Assembly: GCA_964352675.1 (NCBI GenBank)
Contig: CAYGSN010000026.1
Span: 1-27,534 of the forward strand
DNA: 27,534 nt
Origin: CAYGSN01 sp964352675
Lineage (GTDB): Bacteria > Pseudomonadota > Alphaproteobacteria > Micavibrionales > Micavibrionaceae
Direction: 5' to 3'
Shown: piece after piece, positions 15,182 through 23,760 of the stretch
Layout: each line of letters opens with the position of its first letter
Position numbering within the stretch: position 1 is the stretch's first letter
Translations under genes and position numbers: made by a program
Notes under the pieces: generated by a model
The model's database searches: none
The model's input: the letters and a program-made list of their open reading frames with translations, nothing else
What the model was told of the DNA's origin: nothing

Positions 15182-16180
15182 AACCTCATTAATATCATCC
15201 ACCCCGCAGGCAAGCATCGCCAGCCTGTCGATACCCAGCGCGATACCGCCTGACTCAGGCAGGCCGTGTTCCAGGGCTTTGATAAAATCTTGATCAATCG
15301 GGTATCGCTCGCCGTAGAGTTGCTCTTTCAAGTCCATTTCTTCTTTAAATCGTTTAAGCTGTTCAGCCGCATCGGTGAGCTCGCCGAAGGCATTGGCGAG
15401 CTCTAGGCCGCAAACATAGAGCTCAAACCGTTCAGCAAAGCGCGGATCGCTTGGTTTTTTGCGCGACAAGGAAGCCATAGAGGCGGGGTAGTCATAGAGG
15501 ATGGTGGGAACGCCCATACCCAGATGCTGCTCAATCTTCGCATCCATAACAGCAAAAAAGATATCATCCCAGCGATCTTGAGCGGTCACACGCACGCCCT
15601 GCTCTTCCGCCTTTCTAGCAAACCCCTGTAGATCATCCAAAACAGGCATGAGCTCAATATCAGCGTACTGCATAAACGCTTCTGTGACGCTCAATCTCTG
15701 CCAAGGCTGAAACGGATCGGCGCTATGGCCTTGATAACGATAGGTCTTTATATCCAGAACTTTAGCCACATACCGTAAAAGCCCCTCACAATCGTTCATA
15801 ATGTCCTCATAGCCCGCTTGGGCACGATACCATTCGATCATCGTGAATTCGGCGCTATGGCGCGAGGAGCGTTCGCCGTTCCTAAACACATGGCAAATCT
15901 GATAAAGCTTCGGCAGCCCCGCCACCATTAGCTTTTTCATCGCAAACTCCGGGCTGGTATGAAGATAAATACCTCCCTCACTCTGCAATGCAGGGCCGAG
16001 AATTTCTGTTTTGAAGGCATGAATATGAGCATCCATAACCGGACAGACCTGCAGAATCGGCGTTTCGACTTCATCAAAGCCCTGCCCGTCAAAAAAGGCG
16101 CGCACAGCCTTGATCAGCGCCATGCGCGCCTTTAAATGCGGGAGCTTTTGTTCGAATTTGTGCGGCTGCCACCAAGTCAT
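15167..16180 (-). CDS. epmA: EpmA (PoxA/GenX), elongation factor P lysyl-lysine ligase
   Basis: A 337-residue class II lysyl-tRNA-synthetase paralogue lacking the anticodon-binding domain. It transfers beta-lysine to elongation factor P. Catalytic-core motifs are EVETPILQVCPVMDAHIHAF, motif 2 FRNGERSSRHSAEFTMIEW and motif 3 GLPESGGIALGIDRLAML near the C-terminus. The length matches EpmA rather than LysRS, which is about 500 residues. I chose the ATG at 16180 (MTWWQPHKFEQ); a start at 16213 would add eleven unusual residues. Neither efp nor epmB is nearby. rpmE is divergent with an 80-base gap. Confidence 0.94.
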   Translation of the reverse strand: MTWWQPHKFEQKLPHLKARMALIKAVRAFFDGQGFDEVETPILQVCPVMDAHIHAFKTEILGPALQSEGGIYLHTSPEFAMKKLMVAGLPKLYQICHVFRNGERSSRHSAEFTMIEWYRAQAGYEDIMNDCEGLLRYVAKVLDIKTYRYQGHSADPFQPWQRLSVTEAFMQYADIELMPVLDDLQGFARKAEEQGVRVTAQDRWDDIFFAVMDAKIEQHLGMGVPTILYDYPASMASLSRKKPSDPRFAERFELYVCGLELANAFGELTDAAEQLKRFKEEMDLKEQLYGERYPIDQDFIKALEHGLPESGGIALGIDRLAMLACGVDDINEVLWTN

Positions 16181-16260
16181 GGCCTTAACATACAAAAAAT
16201 CCTTGCAATTCACAGCGATAAACGTTAAAAATCCACTCTAATTTGAAAAGGACCAAAGCG

Positions 16261-16512
16261 ATGAAAGCTGATACACACCCGGAATACCACGAAATTACAG
16301 TCGTGATGACCGATGGAACAGAATACAAAACCCGCAGCACATGGGGCAAAGAAGGCGATGTGCTGAAGCTGGACGTTGATCCGTTGAGCCACCCAGCATG
16401 GCAGGGCGGCACAGGCAAGGTGATCGAGAAAGGCCAGCTGGACAAGTTCGAAAACCGCTATGGATCTTTCCTGTCTTCCTCCGCTGGAGACAAAAAAGAC
16501 GAGAAAAAATAA
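16261..16512 (+). CDS. rpmE: 50S ribosomal protein L31, zinc-free type
   Basis: An 83-residue L31. The motifs MKADTHPEYHEITVVMTDG, TRSTWGKEGDVLKLDVDP and SHPAWQGG are those of alphaproteobacterial L31. The Cys residues that bind zinc in the C+ form are absent, so this is the C-minus type, which does not depend on zinc. AAGGA lies about nine bases before the ATG at 16261; an upstream ATG at 16243 lacks such a site. L31 bridges the ribosomal subunits. The C-terminus is Lys/Asp-rich and slightly longer than in many homologues. Confidence 0.95.
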   Translation: MKADTHPEYHEITVVMTDGTEYKTRSTWGKEGDVLKLDVDPLSHPAWQGGTGKVIEKGQLDKFENRYGSFLSSSAGDKKDEKK

Positions 16513-16529
16513 GAGCCTGTAGTGCTTTT

Positions 16530-16985
16530 TTATAAAACCAGATCAAAAGCCGTCTCATCAGAGGGGGCTTTTTCTTTTGGAGATTCCGCCGTAGGCGGTG
16601 TCATCGCCAGCAGACTGCTGATTACGCGGGGTAGAACATCTTCTGCTGTTCCATGAAGCGGCCCTTTGGGCCTGGCCCATTCAAACATGCTATAATTGGC
16701 GCTTAAAAACTTGCTCCCCTGCGGCGTCACAGCGCGGCCGGTAACAGGGTCAAAGTCCACAGCCCCCAAGCTGCTTTTTTTCCAGGTCGGAGAAAGCGCA
16801 GTGGTGAGATTGCCCGTCCAGGCGGTAAGGTATTCGGAGACAACCTCTTCGCCGCGCGGGGTGAAGCTGGTCTTGCGGCCCAGAACCCTTGCCGCGGCTT
16901 TGGCCATTTGCTGTGCCGGAGAAAGGGGTATTTTTCGTGGCTGTACACCCTTATTGATTGGCTTTTTGCCGTTTGCAGCACCCAT
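16530..16985 (-). CDS. Uncharacterised basic protein
   Basis: A 151-residue protein that I do not recognise. The first 45 residues are Lys/Arg-rich (KKPINKGVQPRKIP, AAARVLGRKTSFTPRG). The middle, about residues 46-110, is Trp- and Ser-containing (YLTAWTGNLTTALSPTWKKS, FEWARPKGPLHGT). The tail is Pro/Glu-rich. There is no signal peptide, membrane helix or known motif. It lies between rpmE (convergent, 17 bases away) and valS (same strand, 87 bases upstream of valS's end). Codon use resembles its neighbours, so it is probably a real but lineage-restricted gene. Confidence 0.7.
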   Translation of the reverse strand: MGAANGKKPINKGVQPRKIPLSPAQQMAKAAARVLGRKTSFTPRGEEVVSEYLTAWTGNLTTALSPTWKKSSLGAVDFDPVTGRAVTPQGSKFLSANYSMFEWARPKGPLHGTAEDVLPRVISSLLAMTPPTAESPKEKAPSDETAFDLVL

Positions 16986-17072
16986 TTTACTCAGCCTTCC
17001 CTAACGCAGTTATTTTAATTTAAACCCTGTATATAATGCTTTTATAATACATAAATATGAAAATCAATAAAA

Positions 17073-19721
17073 TTATGCAGCATCGAGCTGTTTCAAAGCT
17101 TGGGACAATTTATTGATTGCTGTCTCCGCCTCCGCCCGCCGTGATTTTTGCTCCGCCACGACTTCTTCAGGGGCGTTGAAAACAAAATCTTTATTATCAA
17201 GCATTTCGCTAATTTTTTTAATATCTTGCTTTAATTTTTCCAGCTGCTTTTTCAGGCGCTCACGTTCGGCATCCAGATCAATAATATCGGCCATAGGCAG
17301 GATCAAAGTGGTTTTATCGACAATGGTCTGGATAGAGCCTCTCGGCGCTTCCTCGGTCAAGGCAATACTCTCCAGCCGCGCCATGCGTTTGAGAATCTCC
17401 TCATAGGCTTTTAAGCCCTCCTGCACGGATTCACAGACATCTTTCACAAGAAGTTCAATCTTTGCACCGGCCGGCACGTTCATATCAGCGCGGACCGAGC
17501 GGATTTCAGAAATCATGCGGATCAGCCAGTTCATCTTTTCTGCCGCATCCTTGCTCTCCGCCACTTTATAATCCGGCCATGAAGCCTGTATCAGCATGTC
17601 AGTATTGCCGCGCGCGCGCGATTCGTGCAGCTCTTCGGTGATAAATGGCATAAACGGGTTGAGAAGGAGCAAAATCTGGTCCAGAACCCAGCCGGTGGTA
17701 TTACGAATTTCCGTGCTCTGCGCGCTCTCTTCCTGTAACAAGGGTTTGGTGAATTCAAGATACCAGTCACAGAAGGTGCCCCAGGTGAAATGGTAGATAG
17801 CATCGGCAGCATCATTAAAACGAAACTCATTCATTGATTTTTCAATCATGGCCTTGGCAGAGGCCAGCTCGCCCAGAATCCACTGATTGGTGGTGTGTGT
17901 TATGCTCAATGGGTCAAATCCGGCTTCAGCGAAACATTCATTCATCTCGCAATAGCGCGCCGCATTCCAGAGCTTGGTGGCAAAGTTACGATATCCCTGG
18001 ATACGCTCCTCGGACAGCTTGATATCACGCCCCTGCGCAGCCATGGCGATGAGGGTAAAACGCACGGCATCCGTGCCGTATTTATCCATCAGATCCAGCG
18101 GGTCCATCACATTGCCCTTGGATTTAGACATTTTTTGCCCCTTCGCATCACGGACAAGCGCGTGCATATAGACAGTATGGAACGGAACTTCGCCCATGAA
18201 ATGCAGGCTCATCATCATCATCCGGGCCACCCAGAAGAAGATAATATCAAAGCCGGTCACCAAAACATCGGTGGGATAATAACGTTCCAGCTCCGGCGTT
18301 TTATCCGGCCACCCGAGTGTCGAGAAGGGCCAAAGCGCCGAAGAAAACCAGGTATCAAGAACATCTTCATCCCGGCGCAGCGCCGTGTCCTCGGTGTAAT
18401 ATTCTTTCGCAGCCTTCAGCGCGTCTTCCTCGCTCTCCTCAACAAAGACCTTGCCGTCCGGGCCAAACCAGGCCGGAATTTGGTGCCCCCACCAAAGTTG
18501 CCGCGAGATACACCAGGGCTGGATATCTTCCATCCAGCGGAAATAGGTGTTTTCCCAGTTTTGCGGAACAAATTTCATTTTACCGGATTTTACCGCTTCC
18601 AAAGCCGGGCCGGCCAATGTGGCCGCATCGCAATACCACTGATCGGTCAGCATCGGCTCAATCACCACGCCGGAGCGATCACCGTAAGGAATTGAGTTTT
18701 TGATGTCCTCGACCTCAACCAGAAGGTCCATTTCCTCCAGTTCCGACAGGATTTTCTTGCGCGCTTCGTAGCGGTCCAGCCCATGATAACTCTTCGGAAT
18801 ACTCTCCAGAGCTGCGATTTTTGCGCTGAAGTCCAGCATGCTGATCATCGGCAGATCATGGCGCTTTCCGACCTCGAAGTCATTGAAGTCATGCGCAGGG
18901 GTAATTTTCACCGCGCCGCTTCCCTGCTCCGGATCTGCGTATTCATCGGCGATAATCGGAACCAGGCGGTTGACTATGGGTACATTTACAGACTTTCCGA
19001 TCATGTGCTTATAACGCTCATCCTCTGGATGGACGGCCACAGCGGTATCGCCGAGCAACGTTTCCGGACGCGTGGTGGCAATTGTGATGGTTTCGGCTTC
19101 GGTGCCCTCCACATTATAACGGATATGCCACATTTTTCCTTTTTGATCGCGCTGCTCCACCTCCAGATCGGAAATAGAGGTGCCCAACTTCGGATCCCAG
19201 TTCACCAGACGCTTGTCCCGATAAATCACACCGGATTTATGGAGGCTGACAAAAGCTTTGACAACAGCCCGTGAAAGCCCTTCATCCATCGTGAAGCGCT
19301 CACGCGCCCAGTCCGGCGTGGTGCCCAGGCGCTTGAGCTGGCCGATAATCGTTCCGCCGGATTTTTCTTTCCATTCCCATACGCGTTTTAAAAACGCCTC
19401 GCGCCCCAAATCATGGCGGGAGGTTTTTTCCTGATCCAGCATGCGTTCCACCACCATTTGCGTGGCAATTCCGGCATGGTCGGTTCCTGGCTGCCAGAGG
19501 GTATCGCGGCCCTGCATGCGGTGGTAGCGGGTTAATACATCCTGAAGTGTATGGTTAAAGGCGTGGCCGATATGAAGGGAGCCGGTAACGTTCGGCGGCG
19601 GCATTAAGATGGTAAACGGCTTTTTATCCGATTGGGGATCGCAGGCAAAGGCACCGGAAGATTGCATTTTCCGATAGTGCTTTTCCTCAATATTTTTGGG
19701 ATCAAAAGTTTTTTCAAGCAT
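17073..19721 (-). CDS. valS: Valyl-tRNA synthetase
   Basis: An 882-residue class I synthetase that charges tRNA-Val. The signature HIGH is at residues 50-53 (PPPNVTGSLHIGHAFN) and KMSKS at 530-534. In between are the ValRS-specific GTDHAGIATQMVVE, the editing domain with ATTRPETLLGDTAVAVHPED and AVKITPAHDFND, and SRQLWWGHQIPAWF. After the anticodon-binding domain (NPFMPFITEELHE) a C-terminal coiled coil (about residues 815-880) binds tRNA, as usual for ValRS. popZ lies just upstream on the same strand, an order shared with other alphaproteobacteria. Confidence 0.98.
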   Translation of the reverse strand: MLEKTFDPKNIEEKHYRKMQSSGAFACDPQSDKKPFTILMPPPNVTGSLHIGHAFNHTLQDVLTRYHRMQGRDTLWQPGTDHAGIATQMVVERMLDQEKTSRHDLGREAFLKRVWEWKEKSGGTIIGQLKRLGTTPDWARERFTMDEGLSRAVVKAFVSLHKSGVIYRDKRLVNWDPKLGTSISDLEVEQRDQKGKMWHIRYNVEGTEAETITIATTRPETLLGDTAVAVHPEDERYKHMIGKSVNVPIVNRLVPIIADEYADPEQGSGAVKITPAHDFNDFEVGKRHDLPMISMLDFSAKIAALESIPKSYHGLDRYEARKKILSELEEMDLLVEVEDIKNSIPYGDRSGVVIEPMLTDQWYCDAATLAGPALEAVKSGKMKFVPQNWENTYFRWMEDIQPWCISRQLWWGHQIPAWFGPDGKVFVEESEEDALKAAKEYYTEDTALRRDEDVLDTWFSSALWPFSTLGWPDKTPELERYYPTDVLVTGFDIIFFWVARMMMMSLHFMGEVPFHTVYMHALVRDAKGQKMSKSKGNVMDPLDLMDKYGTDAVRFTLIAMAAQGRDIKLSEERIQGYRNFATKLWNAARYCEMNECFAEAGFDPLSITHTTNQWILGELASAKAMIEKSMNEFRFNDAADAIYHFTWGTFCDWYLEFTKPLLQEESAQSTEIRNTTGWVLDQILLLLNPFMPFITEELHESRARGNTDMLIQASWPDYKVAESKDAAEKMNWLIRMISEIRSVRADMNVPAGAKIELLVKDVCESVQEGLKAYEEILKRMARLESIALTEEAPRGSIQTIVDKTTLILPMADIIDLDAERERLKKQLEKLKQDIKKISEMLDNKDFVFNAPEEVVAEQKSRRAEAETAINKLSQALKQLDAA

Positions 19722-19810
19722 CTGCAGGTTTTAAAGCCATTCGTTTTAAGTTCTATGCCTTGGTACTTATAGCTTATCTCTTAGAACTTACAACCCTTTT
19801 GCTTGGAGCC

Positions 19811-20434
19811 TTATTCTTCGCGGGCGCGCTTTGCAACGCGGTCCAGCTCGTCCTGGAGCAGACGCTCGACGATAGACGGCAGATGTTTATCAATCCACTG
19901 ACGCAGCAGCGGACGAAGCTCATCACGCACGATTTCTTCAACCGTTACGCCGCCAGAACGGTTAACAGCCGCCTTTTGTGCAAGCGTAGAGAATGCAGAA
20001 AGGGCCGCATCTTCAGCCTTTTCCGTCAAAAGCCCATCATCGGAGGCAGGCGCAGGCTTCGCTATAGGCTCCGGCTCAGGCTCCGGCTCTTCGACAACAG
20101 GTTCCGGCGCGGCCTCTGGCTCTGTATCCATCATATCTACTTCAATCGGGGCTTCCTCGACGTCCTCTTCAGGTTCGTATTCGGGTTCAGGGGCAGCTTC
20201 CTCAACTTTTTCCGTGAGCTCTATAATGTCTTCAGGCTCCGGTTCTGGCTCCGGCTCAGCGACGACCTCTTCAGGAATTTCAGGTTCTGGCGCTTTAGCC
20301 ACAGGCTCGGGATCGGCAGCAGCCTCGTCGCCTGCGCCTTCTTCATCATCGTCATCGGAGATAATCTGCCGGATCGAATCAAGAATTTCTTCAATCGACG
20401 GCTCTTCCTGATCTGTGTCTTCTTCTTTTGCCAT
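19811..20434 (-). CDS. popZ: PopZ, cell-pole-organising protein (DUF2497)
   Basis: A 207-residue protein with the PopZ layout. A short conserved N-terminal helix (EPSIEEILDSIRQIISDD) is followed by an acidic Pro/Glu-rich linker at about residues 28-130 (repeated EPEPEPE-type runs) and a conserved helical C-terminus (TVEEIVRDELRPLLRQWIDKHLPSIVERL). In Caulobacter PopZ forms a polar condensate that tethers ParB-bound origins and recruits signalling proteins. The linker drives condensation, the N-terminus binds clients and the C-terminus multimerises. The place upstream of valS supports the identification. Confidence 0.93.
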   Translation of the reverse strand: MAKEEDTDQEEPSIEEILDSIRQIISDDDDEEGAGDEAAADPEPVAKAPEPEIPEEVVAEPEPEPEPEDIIELTEKVEEAAPEPEYEPEEDVEEAPIEVDMMDTEPEAAPEPVVEEPEPEPEPIAKPAPASDDGLLTEKAEDAALSAFSTLAQKAAVNRSGGVTVEEIVRDELRPLLRQWIDKHLPSIVERLLQDELDRVAKRAREE

Positions 20435-20509
20435 GTACTGATGCTAAATTACAAGGGAACTACCAATCGTTTCAGTTTGTTATATTGGCGGTCCATTGTC
20501 AAAGAGGGG

Positions 20510-21952
20510 TCACTCGCTTTTTTCAACCCTATCCACATGCAAATCAAATATTTTTCCACTGACCTCTTTCAAATTGCGGTCATAATCGTAACGCCGCGTC
20601 TCAATACCGAGGGTTTCCGGGCGCAACAGCCCGATTGTCGACAGCAGGGCAAATTGTGCCACGATTTCATTACGCTGTGCCGTTACAAGCGCAACGCGGG
20701 CATCAAGAAGCTCTTGATCCGCATCCAATGTATCTAAAACCGTACGAGAACCGAATTCTGCCTCGGCACGAACACCTTCCTGTGCAACGCTTGCGGCCTT
20801 CACCTGCGCCTGGCGGGAGCGGATTTCAGCCTCGCTGGCCTGCAGATTCTCCCAGTTGCTGATCGCCTCCTGACGCACCTGGCGCCGAGCCTCTAAAATT
20901 TCAAGATAACGTTGATTCGCTGTGTGTTTGGCCTGTCGAACGCGGGAGCGCACGGATCCTGCTTCATAAAGCGGTATAGTTGCAGAAATCCCTATTGCCT
21001 TGGCTGTTTGCTCATCACTTAGGCCGGGGGACGGATCATAGGTTTTATTCCACGAACCGAATACACCGACGGCAGGAAGAAGCTCCCCAAACACATCATC
21101 CACATCATCTTCGGAAGCACGATGAGCATTGATCGCCGAAAGAACGCGGGGGTTTTGGGCTTCGCTCTGCAAAACAGCGGCTTCCAATGTATCGGGCAGA
21201 AGAGATGAAATCATTTGCGGCGGCTTCAGGTTCCCGGGAACAGTCCCGACAACCTTTTCAAAAATAGCACGACTGGAATTCAAGTTCCCCAGGGCACGAA
21301 CAATATTAGCGTCGGCATTGGCCTGACGCGCCTCAGCCTGGCTCACATCGGTTTTGGTCAACTCACCGACGTCAAAACGATCGCGCGTCGCCTCCAGCTC
21401 ACGGGAGATCACATCGCGGTTGTTGCGGGCAAGCTGTAACAGCGCCTCATCGCGTAACACATCCATATAGGCGGTGACGGCATCCAGCATCACATCCTGT
21501 TCCCGCGCACGCAGAACGTAGGTTTGTGAGGCAATCACGTTGCGCGCACTCGCCACCTCCGCAAAGGTTGATCCGCCGCGGAATAGCGGCTGGCTGACCG
21601 AGAGCAGATAATCCTTTTCTGTGGAGCCGTCCGCGTTGCCGAAATTGCTTCCCTCAATGTCTGTCACAGTTAAGCCTGCCTCCCCAGTTACTGTTGGTTT
21701 CCATCCTGCAAAAGCTTGGGGCAGCCTTTCATGCACGGCCAAGAGCTCCGCGCGCGCAGCCCGCAGGGAGGGGTTGTTTTCAAAAGATATCAAAAGAGCA
21801 TCATAAAGCGAGAAGACCGATACATCCTGGGCCGCGCCTTCTGTCATCTCTTCTGCAGCGGGCTCCGGCACTGTTTGTGATTTGGCAACGGAGGGCGGCA
21901 AAGAAAAAGCGATGGCTGCAATCACTGCAAAGAGTATAGGACGTTTTCGCAT
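20510..21952 (-). CDS. tolC: TolC-family outer-membrane efflux/secretion channel
   Basis: A 480-residue outer-membrane factor. A signal peptide (RKRPILFAVIAAIAFSLPPSVAKS) is followed by two TolC repeats. Family motifs are SLYDALLISFENNPSLRAARAEL, an early GWKPTVTGEAGLTVTD stretch, YLLSVSQPLFRGGSTFAEV, and late in the protein GISATIPLYEAGSVRSRVRQAKH, FGSRTVLDTLDADQELLDARV and FALLSTIGLL. It would form trimeric tunnels working with RND, ABC or type I secretion partners, none of which is in the window. The ATG at 21952 fits a standard signal peptide; a TTG at 21964 is the alternative. It follows the PIMT-like gene by 35 bases. Confidence 0.94.
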   Translation of the reverse strand: MRKRPILFAVIAAIAFSLPPSVAKSQTVPEPAAEEMTEGAAQDVSVFSLYDALLISFENNPSLRAARAELLAVHERLPQAFAGWKPTVTGEAGLTVTDIEGSNFGNADGSTEKDYLLSVSQPLFRGGSTFAEVASARNVIASQTYVLRAREQDVMLDAVTAYMDVLRDEALLQLARNNRDVISRELEATRDRFDVGELTKTDVSQAEARQANADANIVRALGNLNSSRAIFEKVVGTVPGNLKPPQMISSLLPDTLEAAVLQSEAQNPRVLSAINAHRASEDDVDDVFGELLPAVGVFGSWNKTYDPSPGLSDEQTAKAIGISATIPLYEAGSVRSRVRQAKHTANQRYLEILEARRQVRQEAISNWENLQASEAEIRSRQAQVKAASVAQEGVRAEAEFGSRTVLDTLDADQELLDARVALVTAQRNEIVAQFALLSTIGLLRPETLGIETRRYDYDRNLKEVSGKIFDLHVDRVEKSE

Positions 21953-21987
21953 AGCAATATCCAATGGGTTATTAAAGGGTTTGTGTT

Positions 21988-22650
21988 TTAGAATTTAAAA
22001 GATGTTTCAGGCTCAAATCCCGGCAAGTAGTGCCCGCCAGCGTCGAATAAACTGTAGGAAGAAAAGCCGCTTCTGGAATTCATGCGGGCTATTTGCACTG
22101 TGCCCATGGTTTTGCCCGGCTCTTTAACAATACAGATAAGCCGCCCTTGCGGGGAAAGCTGCGCAGTGAGGTTTACAGGGATCTCGGGCACCGCACCATT
22201 CAGGATAATCAGGTCGTAAGGCGCATGTTCCGGCGCACCATTATCGAGCCTTCCCTTCAGGCCAACAACATTTAGAACATCAAGCCGCCCCCAGATCTCC
22301 GACGCTTTATCAATATATTTCTGCTTTTGCTCTAGCGCGATAACCGTTGTCACCAAACCTGACAGAACGGCAGAGGAATATCCAAACAAACACCCAATAT
22401 CCAGAGCAACTTCACCCATCTTTGGCTCTATGGCCTGCAGCATGCGGGCATGAACCGTGGGGTCCGGCATGTAGCGCCCCTCACCCAAAGGAAGATCGTC
22501 ATCATTATAGGAGATTCCGCGCAAGGATTCGGGAACGAATTCCTCGCGTGGTACGGTTTGAAAGCTTTGTAGCACAGCTGGCGATACAACGCCCGATGTG
22601 TGGATCTGGCAATCAACCATGTTTTCTCTTGCGGCTGAATAACTTGTCAT
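21988..22650 (-). CDS. PIMT-like (protein-L-isoaspartate O-methyltransferase family) protein
   Basis: A 220-residue methyltransferase-fold protein in the PCMT family. It starts SYSAARENMVDCQIHTSGV and has PREEFVPESLRGISYNDDDLPLGEGRYM, and a SAM-binding strand-loop VALDIGCLFGYSSAVLSGL. Two features differ from classical PIMT: the glycine-rich SAM loop reads GCLFGY rather than the usual GxGxGY, and the substrate loop normally containing QTIS is replaced by EGRYMPDPT. It belongs to the alphaproteobacterial branch found next to tolC, and repair of isoaspartate should not be assumed. I place the start at 22650 (MTSYSAARENM); 22695 would add fifteen residues. Confidence 0.85.
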   Translation of the reverse strand: MTSYSAARENMVDCQIHTSGVVSPAVLQSFQTVPREEFVPESLRGISYNDDDLPLGEGRYMPDPTVHARMLQAIEPKMGEVALDIGCLFGYSSAVLSGLVTTVIALEQKQKYIDKASEIWGRLDVLNVVGLKGRLDNGAPEHAPYDLIILNGAVPEIPVNLTAQLSPQGRLICIVKEPGKTMGTVQIARMNSRSGFSSYSLFDAGGHYLPGFEPETSFKF

Positions 22651-22716
22651 GTGGATAAGATAAATCAAAATGCTCTGATATGGTAGGGGGTTCATCTTTT
22701 TAATGGCTGATTAAGG

Positions 22717-22749
22717 CGTATATGTATGCAAATTGGCCACACATATACG
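22717..22749. repeat. Perfect 9-bp inverted repeat in the divergent gap before tRNA-Cys
   Basis: CGTATATGT (22717-22725) and ACATATACG (22741-22749) are exact reverse complements separated by 15 bases. They lie between the divergent PIMT-like gene and the tRNA-Cys promoter, whose -35 starts four bases further on. It may be an operator for either direction, or a hairpin. Confidence 0.6.
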
Positions 22750-22752
22750 GGC

Positions 22753-22781
22753 TTGATTGCGATTACGTCATCCACTATGAT
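22753..22781 (+). promoter_or_regulatory. Candidate promoter of tRNA-Cys and the sulfurtransferase
   Basis: TTGATT (22753-22758) and TATGAT (22776-22781) are 17 bases apart. Transcription would start near 22788, about 15 bases before the tRNA. This promoter would also serve the sulfurtransferase gene 17 bases after the tRNA. Confidence 0.65.
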
Positions 22782-22802
22782 CGCATCATTCTTACAGCCC
22801 AA

Positions 22803-22876
22803 GGCGCGGTGGCAGAGTGGCTATGCAGCGGATTGCAAATCCGTGTACACCGGTTCGACTCCGGTCCGTGCCTCCA
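22803..22876 (+). tRNA. tRNA-Cys (GCA)
   Basis: A 74-base cloverleaf. The acceptor stem GGCGCGG pairs with CCGUGCC (one G-U pair). The D arm is GGCAGAGUGGCUAUGC, the anticodon stem-loop has GCA at 22835-22837, the T arm is CCGG-UUCGACU-CCGG, the discriminator base is U and CCA is encoded (22874-22876). Confidence 0.97.
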
Positions 22877-22893
22877 ACTTTTTGCAAGATCAG

Positions 22894-23760
22894 ATGACAA
22901 AACCGGTGACCAGTCCTGTTGTAAGCACAAAAGAGCTCTTCGAGTTGTTGAAAAGCGCGCCTCATACCATGAAAATTTTGGATGCGAGTTATGCTTTACC
23001 GGGAAAGAGCGAAGACCCCAAAGAGATGTTTGCAGGCAAACGGATTGCCGGAACGCAGTTTTTTGATATCAAGGAGGCTGCCGATCATGGAAACTCCCTA
23101 CCCCACATGCTGCCCCTGTCCGAAGAATTTGCCACCTATGCGTCTTCGCTCGGCCTCAGCAATTCCGACCGTATCGTCATATACGGCCAGTCCGGCATGG
23201 TGATGGGCCCGGCCCGTGCCTGGTGGATGTTCCGGGTTTTCGGGCACGACAATGTCCAGGTGCTCGATGGCGGGCTCCCTGCTTGGGAGGTCGCGGGTTA
23301 CCCACTGGAAACGAGCACACCGACGCCAGCCGTGCCGGGCACATTCTCCGTAGAATTCAGGCCAGAGCTGGTCGTTGATATGCAAGCCGTACGCGACGCA
23401 TCCAAGACCGGCAAAACCCAGATTCTTGATGCCCGCGCGGAGGAGCGCTTTTCAGGGGCCGTTCCTGAGCCCCGCCCCGGCCTACGTAGCGGTCACATCC
23501 CCAGCAGCAAAAACGTACCCTGCGCCTCACTCGTGGATAGTGACGGTAGGTTGAAAAGCGATTCGGATCTTGAAAGTATCTTTAAAACCGCCGGATTTGA
23601 TAAGAGCAAGGGGGTTTTATCCTCTTGCGGCAGCGGCGTCACAGCCTGTATGACCGTTTTGGCTCTGCACAAACTTGGAATTCATGACGTTCCCGTCTAT
23701 GACGGGTCATGGAGCGAATGGGGACTCGCAGAAAATGCAAATGAAATTGGAATAAAATAA
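22894..23760 (+). CDS. sseA: 3-mercaptopyruvate sulfurtransferase (SseA-type)
   Basis: A 288-residue protein with two rhodanese domains (about residues 5-140 and 160-285). The active-site loop is Cys245 in CGSGVT, the mercaptopyruvate-specific form; thiosulfate sulfurtransferases differ there. The inter-domain motifs HDNVQVLDGGLPAWEVAGYP and RSGHIPSSKNVP are typical. It transfers sulfur from 3-mercaptopyruvate, a cysteine-derived compound, to thiol acceptors or cyanide. The start at 22894 is the first ATG after the tRNA, whose 3' end is 17 bases upstream. A frame open through the tRNA from 22726 is accidental. No strong ribosome binding site is visible. Confidence 0.94.
   Translation: MTKPVTSPVVSTKELFELLKSAPHTMKILDASYALPGKSEDPKEMFAGKRIAGTQFFDIKEAADHGNSLPHMLPLSEEFATYASSLGLSNSDRIVIYGQSGMVMGPARAWWMFRVFGHDNVQVLDGGLPAWEVAGYPLETSTPTPAVPGTFSVEFRPELVVDMQAVRDASKTGKTQILDARAEERFSGAVPEPRPGLRSGHIPSSKNVPCASLVDSDGRLKSDSDLESIFKTAGFDKSKGVLSSCGSGVTACMTVLALHKLGIHDVPVYDGSWSEWGLAENANEIGIK

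Noticed and set aside
17895..18695. A 266-codon plus-strand frame inside valS
   Set aside because: Antisense shadow; valS is complete with all signature motifs.
19900..20340. Repetitive sequence that could be read as a tandem repeat array
   Set aside because: It is the Glu-Pro-rich linker of PopZ, low-complexity coding sequence rather than a DNA repeat element.
19760..20737. A 325-codon frame antisense to popZ and tolC
   Set aside because: Arg/Phe/Leu-rich shadow of the repetitive Glu/Pro codons of popZ; popZ has clear family motifs.
22726..22893. An in-frame extension of the sulfurtransferase through tRNA-Cys
   Set aside because: It would translate the tRNA; the cloverleaf is complete and the rhodanese domain begins after 22894.
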